Part shown: positions 40,556-49,932 of the stretch, one piece after another
How the letters are laid out: each line of letters opens with the position of its first letter
How positions within the stretch are numbered: the first letter of the stretch is position 1
Source of the DNA: Nocardioides nematodiphilus
GTDB lineage: Bacteria; Actinomycetota; Actinomycetes; Propionibacteriales; Nocardioidaceae
Length of the DNA: 64,000 nt
Direction of reading: 5' to 3'
Assembly: GCF_020216525.1 (NCBI RefSeq)
Contig: NZ_JAIWOY010000003.1
Location: forward strand, 206,344 to 270,343
The notes under the pieces: model-generated
What the model saw: the letters and a program-made list of their open reading frames with translations, nothing else
What the model was told of the DNA's origin: nothing
The model's database searches: none
Made by a program: the position numbers and the translations under genes

Positions 40556-40617
40556 GACGAGCGACGAACGAGCGGGGGCGTATCGAGAGGTCTCGATACG
40601 CCCCCGCTGCGCTCGTC
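40556..40617. terminator. Nested hairpin, terminator and probable dispersed repeat
   Basis: The inner stem is 18 bp and perfect (40571-40588 with 40591-40608, loop GG, core CGTATCGAGA/TCTCGATACG). An outer stem GACGAGCG/CGCTCGTC (40556-40563, 40610-40617) adds to it. It sits between convergent tesB and the hydratase gene. The core resembles repeats I associate with Nocardioides-type genomes. Confidence 0.85.
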
Positions 40618-40636
40618 ACTGGCCCAGCCGAACCGC

Positions 40637-41536
40637 TCACAGGGCGGTGGTACGCCCCAGCAGGTGCAGGGTGTCGCTGCCGCGCTTGTGCAGGGAGAAG
40701 CCGAAGCCCTCGCCCCGCTCCTCGCTGCCGAAGGCGACCGCGCTCGGCAGCAGGACCGGCTTCTTGAAGGTCACCTCGACGGTGACCGCGTCGGGCAGCC
40801 GGTTCTCGAGCATCGCGACGCAGCGGGCCTTCGTCCACATGCCATGCGCGATCTGGCGCGGGAACCCGAGCGCCTTCGCCGACAGCGCGGTCAGATGGAT
40901 CGGGTTGTAGTCGCCCGAGACGGCCGCGTAGCGGCGTCCCAGGTCGGCCTTGAGCGGCCAGGCCACCGGGCCCGGTGCGACGTCGGCCAGGTCGCCCGCC
41001 CAGGCGGCGTCCGGGTTGCGACGACCGCGTCGCAGGTAGGTGGAGACCGACTCCCACGCGACCTCTCCGTCGGGTGAGCCGGATCGGATGGTCGAGGTCA
41101 GCCGCCAGGCGGTGCCCACCGGGTGGGCGATCGGGCTGCTGACGTCGACGCGTACGTCGAGCGTCTCGCCGATCGCGATCCGTCGGTGCTGGGTGATGGT
41201 GTTCTCGAGGTGCACCATGCCCATCGCCGGGGCGGGGAAGCGTGCGTCGGCCAGGATCGCGAGGTGCAGCGGCTGGGCGAGCATGTGCGGGTAGGTCAGC
41301 GCCACGGTGTCCTGCGCCGGGAACCCGCACAGCTCGGCGTAGCGGGTGGCGTGCTCGCGCTCGACCGTGACCGGCGGGCGGGTGACGGCGAAGCCCTCGG
41401 TGGCCGAGGCGTCCTTGCGGATGCCCGGGAGCGCGGAGACGCCGGGGACCGACGGCAGCGCCGCCCGCAGGAGGGCGGCGACGCCCTCCCGCGCGACGAC
41501 GGTCGGCTCCGTCGTGTCATCCATCGTGCCGGCCAT
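40637..41536 (-). CDS. MaoC-family (R)-hydratase, HtdX-like
   Basis: A 299-residue double-hotdog hydratase with the hydratase-2 motif YAAVSGDYNPIHLTALSAKA...GFPRQIAHGMW near residue 210, containing the catalytic Asp/His pair. Such enzymes hydrate trans-2-enoyl-CoA or -ACP to the (R)-3-hydroxy form. It starts two bases after the stop of the FabG4-like gene, with GGAG in that gene's last codons as ribosome site. The order hydratase-FabG4-(divergent)-thiolase equals M. tuberculosis Rv0241c (HtdX)-Rv0242c-Rv0243, supporting the HtdX assignment. Confidence 0.87.
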   Translation of the reverse strand: MAGTMDDTTEPTVVAREGVAALLRAALPSVPGVSALPGIRKDASATEGFAVTRPPVTVEREHATRYAELCGFPAQDTVALTYPHMLAQPLHLAILADARFPAPAMGMVHLENTITQHRRIAIGETLDVRVDVSSPIAHPVGTAWRLTSTIRSGSPDGEVAWESVSTYLRRGRRNPDAAWAGDLADVAPGPVAWPLKADLGRRYAAVSGDYNPIHLTALSAKALGFPRQIAHGMWTKARCVAMLENRLPDAVTVEVTFKKPVLLPSAVAFGSEERGEGFGFSLHKRGSDTLHLLGRTTAL

Positions 41537-41538
41537 GC

Positions 41539-42873
41539 TCAGGCTCCGAGCATCATCTGGCCGCACACGCGGACCACGTTGCCGTTGACGCCGGTGGAGG
41601 CGGGGGAGGCGTACCAGGCGATCGTCTCGGCGACGTCGACGGGCAGGCCGCCCTGCGACATCGCGTTGAGCCGCTGGCCGACCTCGCGGGTGGCGAACGG
41701 CACGGCGGCGGTCATCTGGGTGATGATGAAGCCCGGGGCGACCGCGTTGATCGTGATGCCGTCCTCGAGCTCCTCGGCGAGGCTGTCGACCAGGCCGATC
41801 ACGCCCGCCTTCGAGGCGGCGTACGAGGTCTGGCCGACGTTGCCTGCGATGCCGGCGATCGACGCGACGCCGACGATGCGGCCGTTGGGATTGACGACCT
41901 TCTGCGCGAGCAGCTCGGCGGTGATCCTCTCGGGTGCCTCGACGTTGATCTCGAGGACCTTGCCGAAGCGCTCCGGGGTCTGGTTGGCGAGCTTCTTGTC
42001 CATCGTCACGCCGGCGTTGTGCACGACCACGTCCACGCCGCCGTGCTTCTCTTTGAGGTGCGCGGCGATGCGCTGCGGCGCGTCCTTCGCGGTGATGTCG
42101 AGGGTGAGCCAGTCGCCGCCGATCTCCTTCATCACACGCTGCAGGTCGTCGGCGGCCTGGGGTACGTCGAGGCCCACGACGGTGGCGCCGTCGCGGTGCA
42201 GGACACGGGCGATCTCCTCGCCGATGCCGCGGCTCGCGCCGGTCACGAAGGCGACTTTGCCGGCCAGCGGGCGGGTCCAGTCGCCGAGCGCGGTGGCCTT
42301 CTCCTCCCCGTGGGCGCCGATCCGGACCACCTGTCCCGAGACGTACGCGGACTTGGGGCTGAGCAGGAAGCCGAGCGTGGAGAGCAGCGAGTCCTCGTAG
42401 CCCTCGGCCACATAGACGAGCTGGACGGTGCCGCCCCTGCCGATCTCCTTGCCGAGGCTGCGGGTGAAGCCCTCGAGCGCGCGCTGGGCCGCTCGCTCGC
42501 TGCCCTTGAGCAGCTCCGGCGGAGTGCCGATCACGATCACCCGCGGACAGGTCTCGAGACTGCGCAGCACCGGGGTGAAGAACTCCTGGAGCGTGACCAG
42601 CTGCTTGAGGGAGGTGATGCCCGTGGCGTCGAAGACGAGGGCCTTGTACTTCTCGCCATCGGTGCGGGCGGTGGTGCTGGCGGCGCCGAGCTGGTCGAGG
42701 AGGCCGGCGAGATCGTCGGCGAGGCGACCGCGGCCGCCGGTCAGGACAGTGCCCTTCACCAGCGGGTCGCCGGCGGTGTAGCGCTCCAGCTTGGTGGGCT
42801 GGGGCAGCCCGAGGTTCTTGACCAGCAGCTTGCCGATCGAGGACTGGGTGAAGGCCTGGTACTTGTCGCTCAT
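41539..42873 (-). CDS. fabG4: High-molecular-weight 3-oxoacyl-ACP/CoA reductase, FabG4-like
   Basis: A 444-residue protein, longer than ordinary FabG (~245). The N-terminal ~200 residues are a catalytically silent Rossmann-like domain (VLTGGRGRLADDLAGLL), and residues ~205-444 are a classical SDR with TGASRGIGEEIA, HNAGVTMDK and the YxxxK centre SYAASKAGVIG. This two-domain form is FabG4 of mycobacteria (Rv0242c), an NADH-dependent 3-oxoacyl reductase. AAGGAAG precedes the ATG. It is cotranscribed with the HtdX-like hydratase and divergent from the FadA2-like thiolase. Confidence 0.92.
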   Translation of the reverse strand: MSDKYQAFTQSSIGKLLVKNLGLPQPTKLERYTAGDPLVKGTVLTGGRGRLADDLAGLLDQLGAASTTARTDGEKYKALVFDATGITSLKQLVTLQEFFTPVLRSLETCPRVIVIGTPPELLKGSERAAQRALEGFTRSLGKEIGRGGTVQLVYVAEGYEDSLLSTLGFLLSPKSAYVSGQVVRIGAHGEEKATALGDWTRPLAGKVAFVTGASRGIGEEIARVLHRDGATVVGLDVPQAADDLQRVMKEIGGDWLTLDITAKDAPQRIAAHLKEKHGGVDVVVHNAGVTMDKKLANQTPERFGKVLEINVEAPERITAELLAQKVVNPNGRIVGVASIAGIAGNVGQTSYAASKAGVIGLVDSLAEELEDGITINAVAPGFIITQMTAAVPFATREVGQRLNAMSQGGLPVDVAETIAWYASPASTGVNGNVVRVCGQMMLGA

Positions 42874-42919
42874 GATCCGGCTTCCTTGCTCACGTACGCG
42901 ATGGACTGTGCGGACTTGA

Positions 42920-42938
42920 TGTAACTAGAGGTGTAACT
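42920..42938. promoter_or_regulatory. 12-bp-phased direct repeats in fabG4/fadA2 promoter
   Basis: TGTAACT occurs at 42920-42926 and again at 42932-42938, a spacing of 12 bp, within the 136-bp divergent promoter. Candidate site for a regulator controlling both directions. Confidence 0.45.
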
Positions 42939-43009
42939 CGGTGTCCACATTTCGTGGTGTGCCTCTCATACCCTTCTCTCCACGCGCCCGCGAGGCAAGG
43001 ATGTGCCGT

Positions 43010-44290
43010 ATGAACAAGAGCACCCGTCGTGTCGCCGTCCTCGGCGGCAACCGCATCCCGTTCGCCCGCTCCAACGGCGCGTACGCGACCGCGTCCAATC
43101 AGGAGATGTTCACCGCCGCGCTCGATGGCCTGGTCACGCGCTTCGGTCTGGAGGGCGAGCGCATCGGCGAGGTCGCTGGTGGCGCCGTCCTCAAGCACAG
43201 CCGCGACTTCAACCTGATCCGCGAGTCGGTGCTCGGCTCCAAGCTCGCGCCCGAGACCGCGGCCGTCGACCTGCAGCAGGCCTGCGGCACCGGCCTGCAG
43301 GCGATCAACTACATCGCCAACAAGATCGCGCTGGGCCAGCTCGACTCCGGCATCGCCGGCGGTGTCGACACCACCTCGGACGCGCCGATCGCGATCTCGG
43401 AGAAGCTCCGCAAGAAGCTGATCGAGGTCAACAACAAGCGCACCACCGCCGACAAGCTCAAGGCGCTGGCCAAGATCCGCCCCGGCGACATCGGCATCGC
43501 GATCCCGTCCAACGGCGAGCCCCGCACCGGCCTGTCCATGGGCGACAGCCAGGCGCTGACCGCGCTGGAGTGGCAGATCACCCGCGAGGCCCAGGACGAG
43601 CTCGCCGTGACGTCGCACCACAACCTGTTCGCCTCCTACGAGGAGGGCTGGCAGGACGACCTGATCACGCCCTTCCGCGGCCTCGAGCGCGACAACAACC
43701 TGCGCGGCGACTCCTCGCTGGAGAAGCTCGCCACCCTCAAGCCGGTCTTCGGCAAGGGCGAGGCCGCGACGATGACCGCCGCGAACTCGACGCCGCTGAC
43801 CGACGGCGCCTCCACGGTGCTGCTCGGATCGGAGGAGTGGGCGCAGGAGCACGGCCTGGAGCCGCTCGCCTACTTCGTCGACTCCGAGGTCGCCGCCGTC
43901 GACTTCGTCACCGGCAAGGAGGGTCTGCTGATGGCCCCCGCCTACGCCGTGCCGCGCATGCTGGCCCGCAACGGCCTCACCCTGCAGGACTTCGACTACT
44001 ACGAGATCCACGAGGCGTTCGCCTCGCAGGTGCTGTCCACGCTCAAGGCGTGGGAGGACCCGATCTTCTGCAAGGAGCGCCTCGGCCTCGACGCGCCGCT
44101 GGGCTCGATCGACCGCTCGAAGCTCAACGTCAAAGGCTCCTCGCTCGCCGCGGGCCACCCGTTCTCGGCGACCGGCGGGCGGATCGTGGCCAACACCGCC
44201 AAGCTGCTCAAGCAGAAGGGCACGGGCCGCGCGCTGATCTCGATCTGCGCCGCCGGTGGCCAGGGCGTCGTCGCGATCCTCGAAGCCTGA
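43010..44290 (+). CDS. fadA2: Acetyl-CoA C-acetyltransferase, FadA2-like thiolase
   Basis: A 426-residue thiolase with nucleophile Cys in LQQACGTGLQAI, the His motif NVKGSSLAAGHPFSATGGR and the final SICAAGGQGVVAI. It resembles the FadA2/FadI class more than FadA. ATG 43010 is used, with AAGG nine bases upstream; an in-frame ATG at 43001 is an alternative. Divergent from fabG4-htdX exactly as in mycobacteria, so the three enzymes cover reduction, hydration and thiolysis of acyl-CoAs. Ended by an 18-bp hairpin. Confidence 0.93.
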   Translation: MNKSTRRVAVLGGNRIPFARSNGAYATASNQEMFTAALDGLVTRFGLEGERIGEVAGGAVLKHSRDFNLIRESVLGSKLAPETAAVDLQQACGTGLQAINYIANKIALGQLDSGIAGGVDTTSDAPIAISEKLRKKLIEVNNKRTTADKLKALAKIRPGDIGIAIPSNGEPRTGLSMGDSQALTALEWQITREAQDELAVTSHHNLFASYEEGWQDDLITPFRGLERDNNLRGDSSLEKLATLKPVFGKGEAATMTAANSTPLTDGASTVLLGSEEWAQEHGLEPLAYFVDSEVAAVDFVTGKEGLLMAPAYAVPRMLARNGLTLQDFDYYEIHEAFASQVLSTLKAWEDPIFCKERLGLDAPLGSIDRSKLNVKGSSLAAGHPFSATGGRIVANTAKLLKQKGTGRALISICAAGGQGVVAILEA

Positions 44291-44310
44291 TCCACCCGCT
44301 CCCCACCCAC

Positions 44311-44358
44311 CGGACCGCCCTGGACCGGCCTCGCTGAGGCCCGGTCCAGGGCGGTCCG
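44311..44358 (+). terminator. 18-bp perfect stem after fadA2
   Basis: CGGACCGCCCTGGACCGG at 44311-44328 pairs exactly with 44341-44358, and the loop contains a further CCTC/GAGG stem. It lies 20 bp after the fadA2 stop. Confidence 0.88.
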
Positions 44359-44402
44359 GCGTGTGAGGACTGCCGCAGGCCCATCTCGGGTACAGCGCGA
44401 CC

Positions 44403-45677
<1,275 letters not shown>

Positions 45678-45730
45678 GCGCTCGCCCTCGCGCTGCCGAG
45701 AGGCAGCGTTGCTCAGGCGCGGGCGAGCGC
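45678..45730. terminator. Two-part hairpin between kinase and TetR genes
   Basis: Outer arms GCGCTCGCCC (45678-45687) and GGGCGAGCGC (45721-45730) enclose an inner stem CGCTGCC-GAGA-GGCAGCG (45691-45708). It sits at a convergent junction and the outer right arm lies in the last TetR codons. Confidence 0.75.
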
Positions 45731-46435
45731 GACCGCCGTCCGGACCAGGTGGTCGCGGACCTGCGCGGGGGTGATCGTCCCGACGGTCGGCACGCCGGGC
45801 GCGCTCTCGGTGACCGTGAGACCGACGTGGGCGAGCTGGAGGGCCCCGAGACCGGTGCCGTAGAAGAGGTTCGCCAGCAGGGCCGGGTCCTCGACGCGCA
45901 GCTCGCCGGTGCGCGCGCCGTCGGCGAAGACCTGGTGCAGCGGCGCCATCGCGCCGGTCATCGCGCGGCCGAGGCGCAGCATCGCGCTCTCGGAGATCTC
46001 GTCGAAGAGCTCCGGTCCACGCCGACGCATCAACGCGTGGGCGCAGTCGACGAAGGCGGGTCGGGCCACGCCGTACTCGACGAACGCGCCGACGACGGCG
46101 CCGAGCCGATCGGTGGCCGCAGCCGTGGCATCGTCGGCCTCGAGGAGGGCGGCGCGGAGCTCCTCGAGGTAGTCGATGAGGACGAGCGCGAAGATCTCCT
46201 CCTTGCCGGTGAAGTGGCGATAGACGATCGCACGATTGATCCCCACGGCACGGGCGATGTCCTCGATCTGGGCGTCGCGCACGCCGCGCTCGTCGAAGAG
46301 CTGCCGGGTGGCCTTGATGATCTCGGCCTCGCGCACCCGTCGTCGCGCAGCGGCCGCGGAGCGGCGGCCGTCGGTCCTGCCCGCCTCCGGGGCATCGGCA
46401 GGAGTGCCGTCGCGAGGCGCGAGATGAGGGGCCAT
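45713..46435 (-). CDS. TetR-family transcriptional regulator
   Basis: A 240-residue regulator with the TetR helix-turn-helix at ~40-85 (IIKATRQLFDERGVRDAQIEDIARAVGINRAIVYRHFTGKEEIF) and a helical ligand domain similar to TetR_C regulators of lipid metabolism. The N-terminal ~30 residues are a disordered basic tail. ATG 46435 is chosen from homology; a perfect palindrome lies 19 bp upstream, where it could repress itself. The ligase gene upstream is on the same strand and ends 53 bp away. Targets beyond its own promoter are unknown; the nearby lipid genes are possible. Confidence 0.87.
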   Translation of the reverse strand: MAPHLAPRDGTPADAPEAGRTDGRRSAAAARRRVREAEIIKATRQLFDERGVRDAQIEDIARAVGINRAIVYRHFTGKEEIFALVLIDYLEELRAALLEADDATAAATDRLGAVVGAFVEYGVARPAFVDCAHALMRRRGPELFDEISESAMLRLGRAMTGAMAPLHQVFADGARTGELRVEDPALLANLFYGTGLGALQLAHVGLTVTESAPGVPTVGTITPAQVRDHLVRTAVALARA

Positions 46436-46453
46436 GTCGCTACTGTACGACGT

Positions 46454-46472
46454 GTGCAACTCGGAGTTGCAC
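46454..46472. promoter_or_regulatory. Palindromic TetR operator candidate
   Basis: GTGCAACTC and GAGTTGCAC are separated by one base. This perfect 19-bp site lies just upstream of the TetR start. Confidence 0.78.
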
Positions 46473-46488
46473 CAACGTGCCACAGCCC

Positions 46489-47997
46489 TCAGCGCGCGAG
46501 TGACCGGACCGTCTCGATCGTGTCGGCCTCGGCGGCGGTCTTGTCGTCGCGGTAGCGCACCACGCGCGCGAAGCGCAGCGCCAGGCCGCCGGGGTAGCGG
46601 GTCGAGCGCTGGAGCCCGTCGAAGGCGATCTCGACGACCTGCTCGGGCCGGACCGGCACCACCCAGCCATCGGTGGGGCCGGTCGCCAGCTCCTGGAACC
46701 GCTCGGTCTGCCAGGCGAGCATCTGGTCGGTCATCCCCTTGAACGTCTTGCCCAACATCGTCCAGCCGCCGGTCTCGGGGTCGCGGGCGGCCAGGTGGAT
46801 GTTGGAGAGCCATCCGCGGCGCCGCCCCGAGCCCCACTCCACGGCGGTCACGACCAGGTCGAGGGTGTGCACCGGCTTCACCTTCACCCAGCCGGAGCCG
46901 CGCCGGCCCGCCTCCCACGGGGCGTCCAGCGACTTCACCACCACGCCCTCGTGGCCGGCGCGGAGCACCTCGGCCGCGAAGGTCTCCGCCTCACCGGGGT
47001 CGGAGGTGACCAGCCGGGAGGCCCGATGCTCCTCGGGGACCAGCGCGTCGAGCGCCGCCAGCCGATCGCGCAGCGGCAGGTCGAGCAGGTCCCGCCCGTC
47101 GAGGTGGAGCAGATCGAAGAAGTACGGTGCGACCCGGGCCGTCGTCGCGCCCCGGCTCGCGGTGCGGGAGGCCGTCTCCTGGAACGGCGCCGGCCGGCCC
47201 TCCGCGCTGAGCGTCATCGCCTCGCCGTCGAGCACCACCCTCTGCGCCGGTAGGCCGCGGACCAGGTCGACCACCTCGGGAAGCCGAGCGGTGAGGTCGT
47301 CGAGGGTCCGGCTCGCGATCCGTACGTCGTCCCCGTCGCGATGCACCTGGATCCGGATGCCGTCGAGCTTGGTGTCGACGGCGACCTCGCCACCGATCTT
47401 CGTGAGCGCCTCGGCGACCGAGGGTGCGCTCGCGGCCAACATCGGGAGCACCGGTCGCCCGACCACGAGGCCCACCTCGGCGAGTGTCGCCTCGCCCTCG
47501 AAGGCGAGGTCGGCGATCGCGACCGTGGAACCCGCCAGCATCGCCGCCCGGCGCACCGCGACCAGCGGCACCGCCGCGGCGACGGCGAGCGCCTCCTGGA
47601 CGAGCGAGTCGAGCGCGCCCTGGCGCAGCTCACCGGTCACCAGACCGCGCAGCCACTGCTGCTCGTCCGCGGTCGCCCGGCCGAAGAGGTCCGCCACCGC
47701 CGCCGAACGGGCGGCGGCCGATCCCGCGCCCGCCAGTGCCGCCATCCGCTCGAACGCGTCGTGGACCTCAGCCACCTGCAGCGTCGGCACGTCGGCGGGA
47801 GCGGGCAGGTCGGCGAGCCCCCGCCAGCCGAGGCCGGTGCGACGCTGGAGCAGGGCGCCGCCCAGGTACGACACCACCACCGCCCTCTCGTCGGGCTCGG
47901 TCGCGCCGAGCCGCTCGGCGAGGGCGGTGACCTTGGCCTTGCGGGATCGGGTCTGCGCGACGGCGGCCGAGGTCGCCACCAGATCAGCGAGCTGCAT
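46489..47997 (-). CDS. ATP-dependent DNA ligase (LigB-like)
   Basis: A 502-residue ligase with an N-terminal DNA-binding domain (1-~190), an adenylation domain with the nucleophile Lys210 in DTKLDGIRIQVHR, motif III FFDLLHLDG, motif IV EGVVVKS and motif V WVKVKP, then an OB-fold (VEIAFDGLQRSTRYPGGLALRFARVVRYRDDK). It seals nicks using ATP, separately from the essential NAD-dependent LigA; actinobacterial LigB homologues (Rv3062) are non-essential repair ligases. It is divergent, by only 23 bp, from an AlkA-like glycosylase. Confidence 0.93.
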   Translation of the reverse strand: MQLADLVATSAAVAQTRSRKAKVTALAERLGATEPDERAVVVSYLGGALLQRRTGLGWRGLADLPAPADVPTLQVAEVHDAFERMAALAGAGSAAARSAAVADLFGRATADEQQWLRGLVTGELRQGALDSLVQEALAVAAAVPLVAVRRAAMLAGSTVAIADLAFEGEATLAEVGLVVGRPVLPMLAASAPSVAEALTKIGGEVAVDTKLDGIRIQVHRDGDDVRIASRTLDDLTARLPEVVDLVRGLPAQRVVLDGEAMTLSAEGRPAPFQETASRTASRGATTARVAPYFFDLLHLDGRDLLDLPLRDRLAALDALVPEEHRASRLVTSDPGEAETFAAEVLRAGHEGVVVKSLDAPWEAGRRGSGWVKVKPVHTLDLVVTAVEWGSGRRRGWLSNIHLAARDPETGGWTMLGKTFKGMTDQMLAWQTERFQELATGPTDGWVVPVRPEQVVEIAFDGLQRSTRYPGGLALRFARVVRYRDDKTAAEADTIETVRSLAR

Positions 47998-48020
47998 GAG
48001 TCCATGAAAGCCTATGGAGC

Positions 48021-48947
48021 GTGAGCCTGAGCCGTGCCTGGACGCCGACGTACGACGTGCGCCTCAACGCGCTGCTCGTGCACCGTCGCGGCCCGGGGGA
48101 TCCGGCGTACCGATTGGTCGACGGCGTGCACTGGCGCGCGATCCGTACGCCCGCGGGCCCGGCGACCCTGGCGGTGCGTGCGCGCGGGGAGCGCGGGGGA
48201 GACGTGGAGGCGCAGGCGTGGGGCTCCGGCGCGGAGTGGGCCCTCGACCGGCTCCCGGCCCTGCTGGGCGCGGAGGACGACGACAGCGGGTTCGAGCCCG
48301 AGGACGGCCTGCTGCGCGAGGCGATCCGGCAGTACGGCAAACCACGACTCGGCCGCACCGGCTTGGTCTTCGAGGCGCTGATGCCTGCGATCCTCGAGCA
48401 GAAGGTCACCGGCCAGGAGGCGTTCGCCGGCTTCCGCAGGCTGCTGCAGCAGTACGGCGAGCCGGCACCTGGCCCGGAGGCCGCCGCCCGTCGCCTGCGG
48501 CTGCAGCCCACGGCCGAGGTGATCCGCCAGGTGCCGAGCTGGTCGTGGCTGCGGATGCACGTCGACCATGCCCGCTCGCGGGCGCTGGTCACCGCGGCCC
48601 GGGTCGCCGACAGCCTCGAGCGGACGGCTGACCCGTCCCAGGGCCTGAGCGGGGACGAGGTCGAGCGCCGGCTGTGCAGCCTGCCCGGCATCGGAGAGTG
48701 GACCGCCGCCGAGGTGCGCCAACGGGCGCACGGCGACCCGGACGCGGTCAGCTTCGGCGACTACCACGTCGCCAAGGACATCGGCTGGGCCGTCACCGGC
48801 GCACCGTTCGACGACGAGCAGATGCGTGCTTTCCTGGCGCCGTACCGGCCGCATCGGCAACGTGTCGTCGCGCTGCTCTATCGCGCCCGAGGCGCGCGGC
48901 CACGGCGTGGGCCGCGGATGGCGCCGCGCACTCATCTGCCCAGTTGA
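48021..48947 (+). CDS. AlkA-like DNA-3-methyladenine glycosylase
   Basis: A 308-residue HhH-GPD glycosylase. The helix-hairpin-helix LCSLPGIGEWTAAEVRQRA is followed by GDPDAVSFGDYHV, whose Asp is the catalytic residue position in AlkA. The N-terminal half is the variable AlkA-type domain, followed by LMPAILEQKVTGQEA. It excises alkylated purines for base-excision repair. GTG 48021 is preceded by ATGGAG. The 23-bp gap to ligB implies divergent, nearly back-to-back promoters and joint involvement in repair. Confidence 0.85.
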   Translation: MSLSRAWTPTYDVRLNALLVHRRGPGDPAYRLVDGVHWRAIRTPAGPATLAVRARGERGGDVEAQAWGSGAEWALDRLPALLGAEDDDSGFEPEDGLLREAIRQYGKPRLGRTGLVFEALMPAILEQKVTGQEAFAGFRRLLQQYGEPAPGPEAAARRLRLQPTAEVIRQVPSWSWLRMHVDHARSRALVTAARVADSLERTADPSQGLSGDEVERRLCSLPGIGEWTAAEVRQRAHGDPDAVSFGDYHVAKDIGWAVTGAPFDDEQMRAFLAPYRPHRQRVVALLYRARGARPRRGPRMAPRTHLPS

Positions 48948-49001
48948 GAGACCGAAATCCTGCCCAGTATCCGGGAGCCGCGGTCGCCAAACATTTTGCA
49001 C

Positions 49002-49015
49002 GTGACAACTGTCAC
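49002..49015. promoter_or_regulatory. Inverted repeat in mce promoter
   Basis: GTGACA and TGTCAC separated by AC lie in an AT-rich patch (ACATTTTGCAC on the left, AATTTTGG on the right) about 140 bp before yrbE. The 193-bp gap from the glycosylase holds this, the promoter, and a 12-codon leader frame. Confidence 0.6.
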
Positions 49016-49105
49016 AATTTTGGTACCCGTCGGTAGCCTGCGACTCCGTAACGCCTCTTTGTGAGCGCCGTTACATCAGCGACACGGATGGATGAGGGGG
49101 AACTC

Positions 49106-49144
49106 ATGACACCGAACACGCGCGCCCGCCAGGGGGCTTCGTGA
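49106..49144 (+). CDS. Possible 12-residue leader peptide coupled to mce operon
   Basis: A 13-codon frame, MTPNTRARQGAS plus stop, has a better ribosome site (GAGGGGGAACTC before the ATG) than the yrbE start itself. Its TGA overlaps the yrbE GTG as GTGA. It could act as a translational coupler. Alternatively it is a fortuitous frame. Confidence 0.4.
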   Translation: MTPNTRARQGAS

Positions 49145-49932
49145 GCTTCACCGACCGGTTCCGAGCCGGAATCGTGACGAGTGGCAAGCTCGTCGTCCTG
49201 GGCGTGGAGTCGACCAGCACAGCGGTCGGCGACATCGCCCGAGGACGCTTCAGCTGGAGCGAGTTCCTGCTGCAGGCCTGGTTCATGACCAAGGTCTCGC
49301 TGCTGCCCACCATCCTGGTGGCGATCCCGTTCGGCGTCATCACGTCGGTCCAGATCGGCGCCGTGGCCTCCCAGATCGGCGCCGGCTCCTTCAGCGGCGC
49401 CATCAACGGCATCGGCGTGCTGCGCCAGGGCGCGCCGCTGGTGACCTCGCTGATGATCGCCGGCGCCGTCGGGTCCGCCATCTGCTCGGACCTCGGCGCT
49501 CGTCAGGTCCGCGAGGAGATCGACGCGATGAAGGTGATGGGCATCAACCCGGTGCAGCGGCTCGTCTCGCCGCGCGTCGTCGCCGCCCTCGTCGTCTCGC
49601 TCCTCCTGACGATCATCGTCGCGATGACCGCGATGGTGACCGCCTTCATCCTGAACGTCGGCAACGGCTCGATCTCGGCCGGCACCTACATCAACTCGTT
49701 CATCAGCTTCAGCAACACGATCGACCTGTGGGTGGCGCTGCTCAAGGCGTTCATCTTCGGCTTCATCGCCACGATCGTGGCCGCGCACAAGGGTCTCAGC
49801 GCCCATGGCGGACCCAAGGGGGTGGCCGACGCCGTGAACCAGGCCGTCGTGCTCAGCGTCATCCTGCTCGCCGTCGTCAACGTCGTCATCACGCAGGTCT
49901 ACTCGATGCTCTCCCCGACCGGGGCCGCGTGA
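49141..49932 (+). CDS. yrbEA: Mce transporter permease YrbE (A)
   Basis: A 263-residue MlaE/YrbE permease with ~5-6 helices and the family motif REEIDAMKVMGINPVQRLVSPRVVAAL, the EExDA loop thought to contact the ATPase (Mkl/MceG). First gene of a complete mce locus importing lipids across the envelope. GTG 49141 follows AGGGGG. The stop overlaps the next start. The MceG-type ATPase is not encoded nearby. Confidence 0.93.
   Translation: MSFTDRFRAGIVTSGKLVVLGVESTSTAVGDIARGRFSWSEFLLQAWFMTKVSLLPTILVAIPFGVITSVQIGAVASQIGAGSFSGAINGIGVLRQGAPLVTSLMIAGAVGSAICSDLGARQVREEIDAMKVMGINPVQRLVSPRVVAALVVSLLLTIIVAMTAMVTAFILNVGNGSISAGTYINSFISFSNTIDLWVALLKAFIFGFIATIVAAHKGLSAHGGPKGVADAVNQAVVLSVILLAVVNVVITQVYSMLSPTGAA

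Noticed and set aside
40556..40617. CRISPR-like or mobile-element repeat
   Set aside because: A single hairpin without spacers, flanking target duplications or transposase; better read as a terminator or dispersed palindrome.
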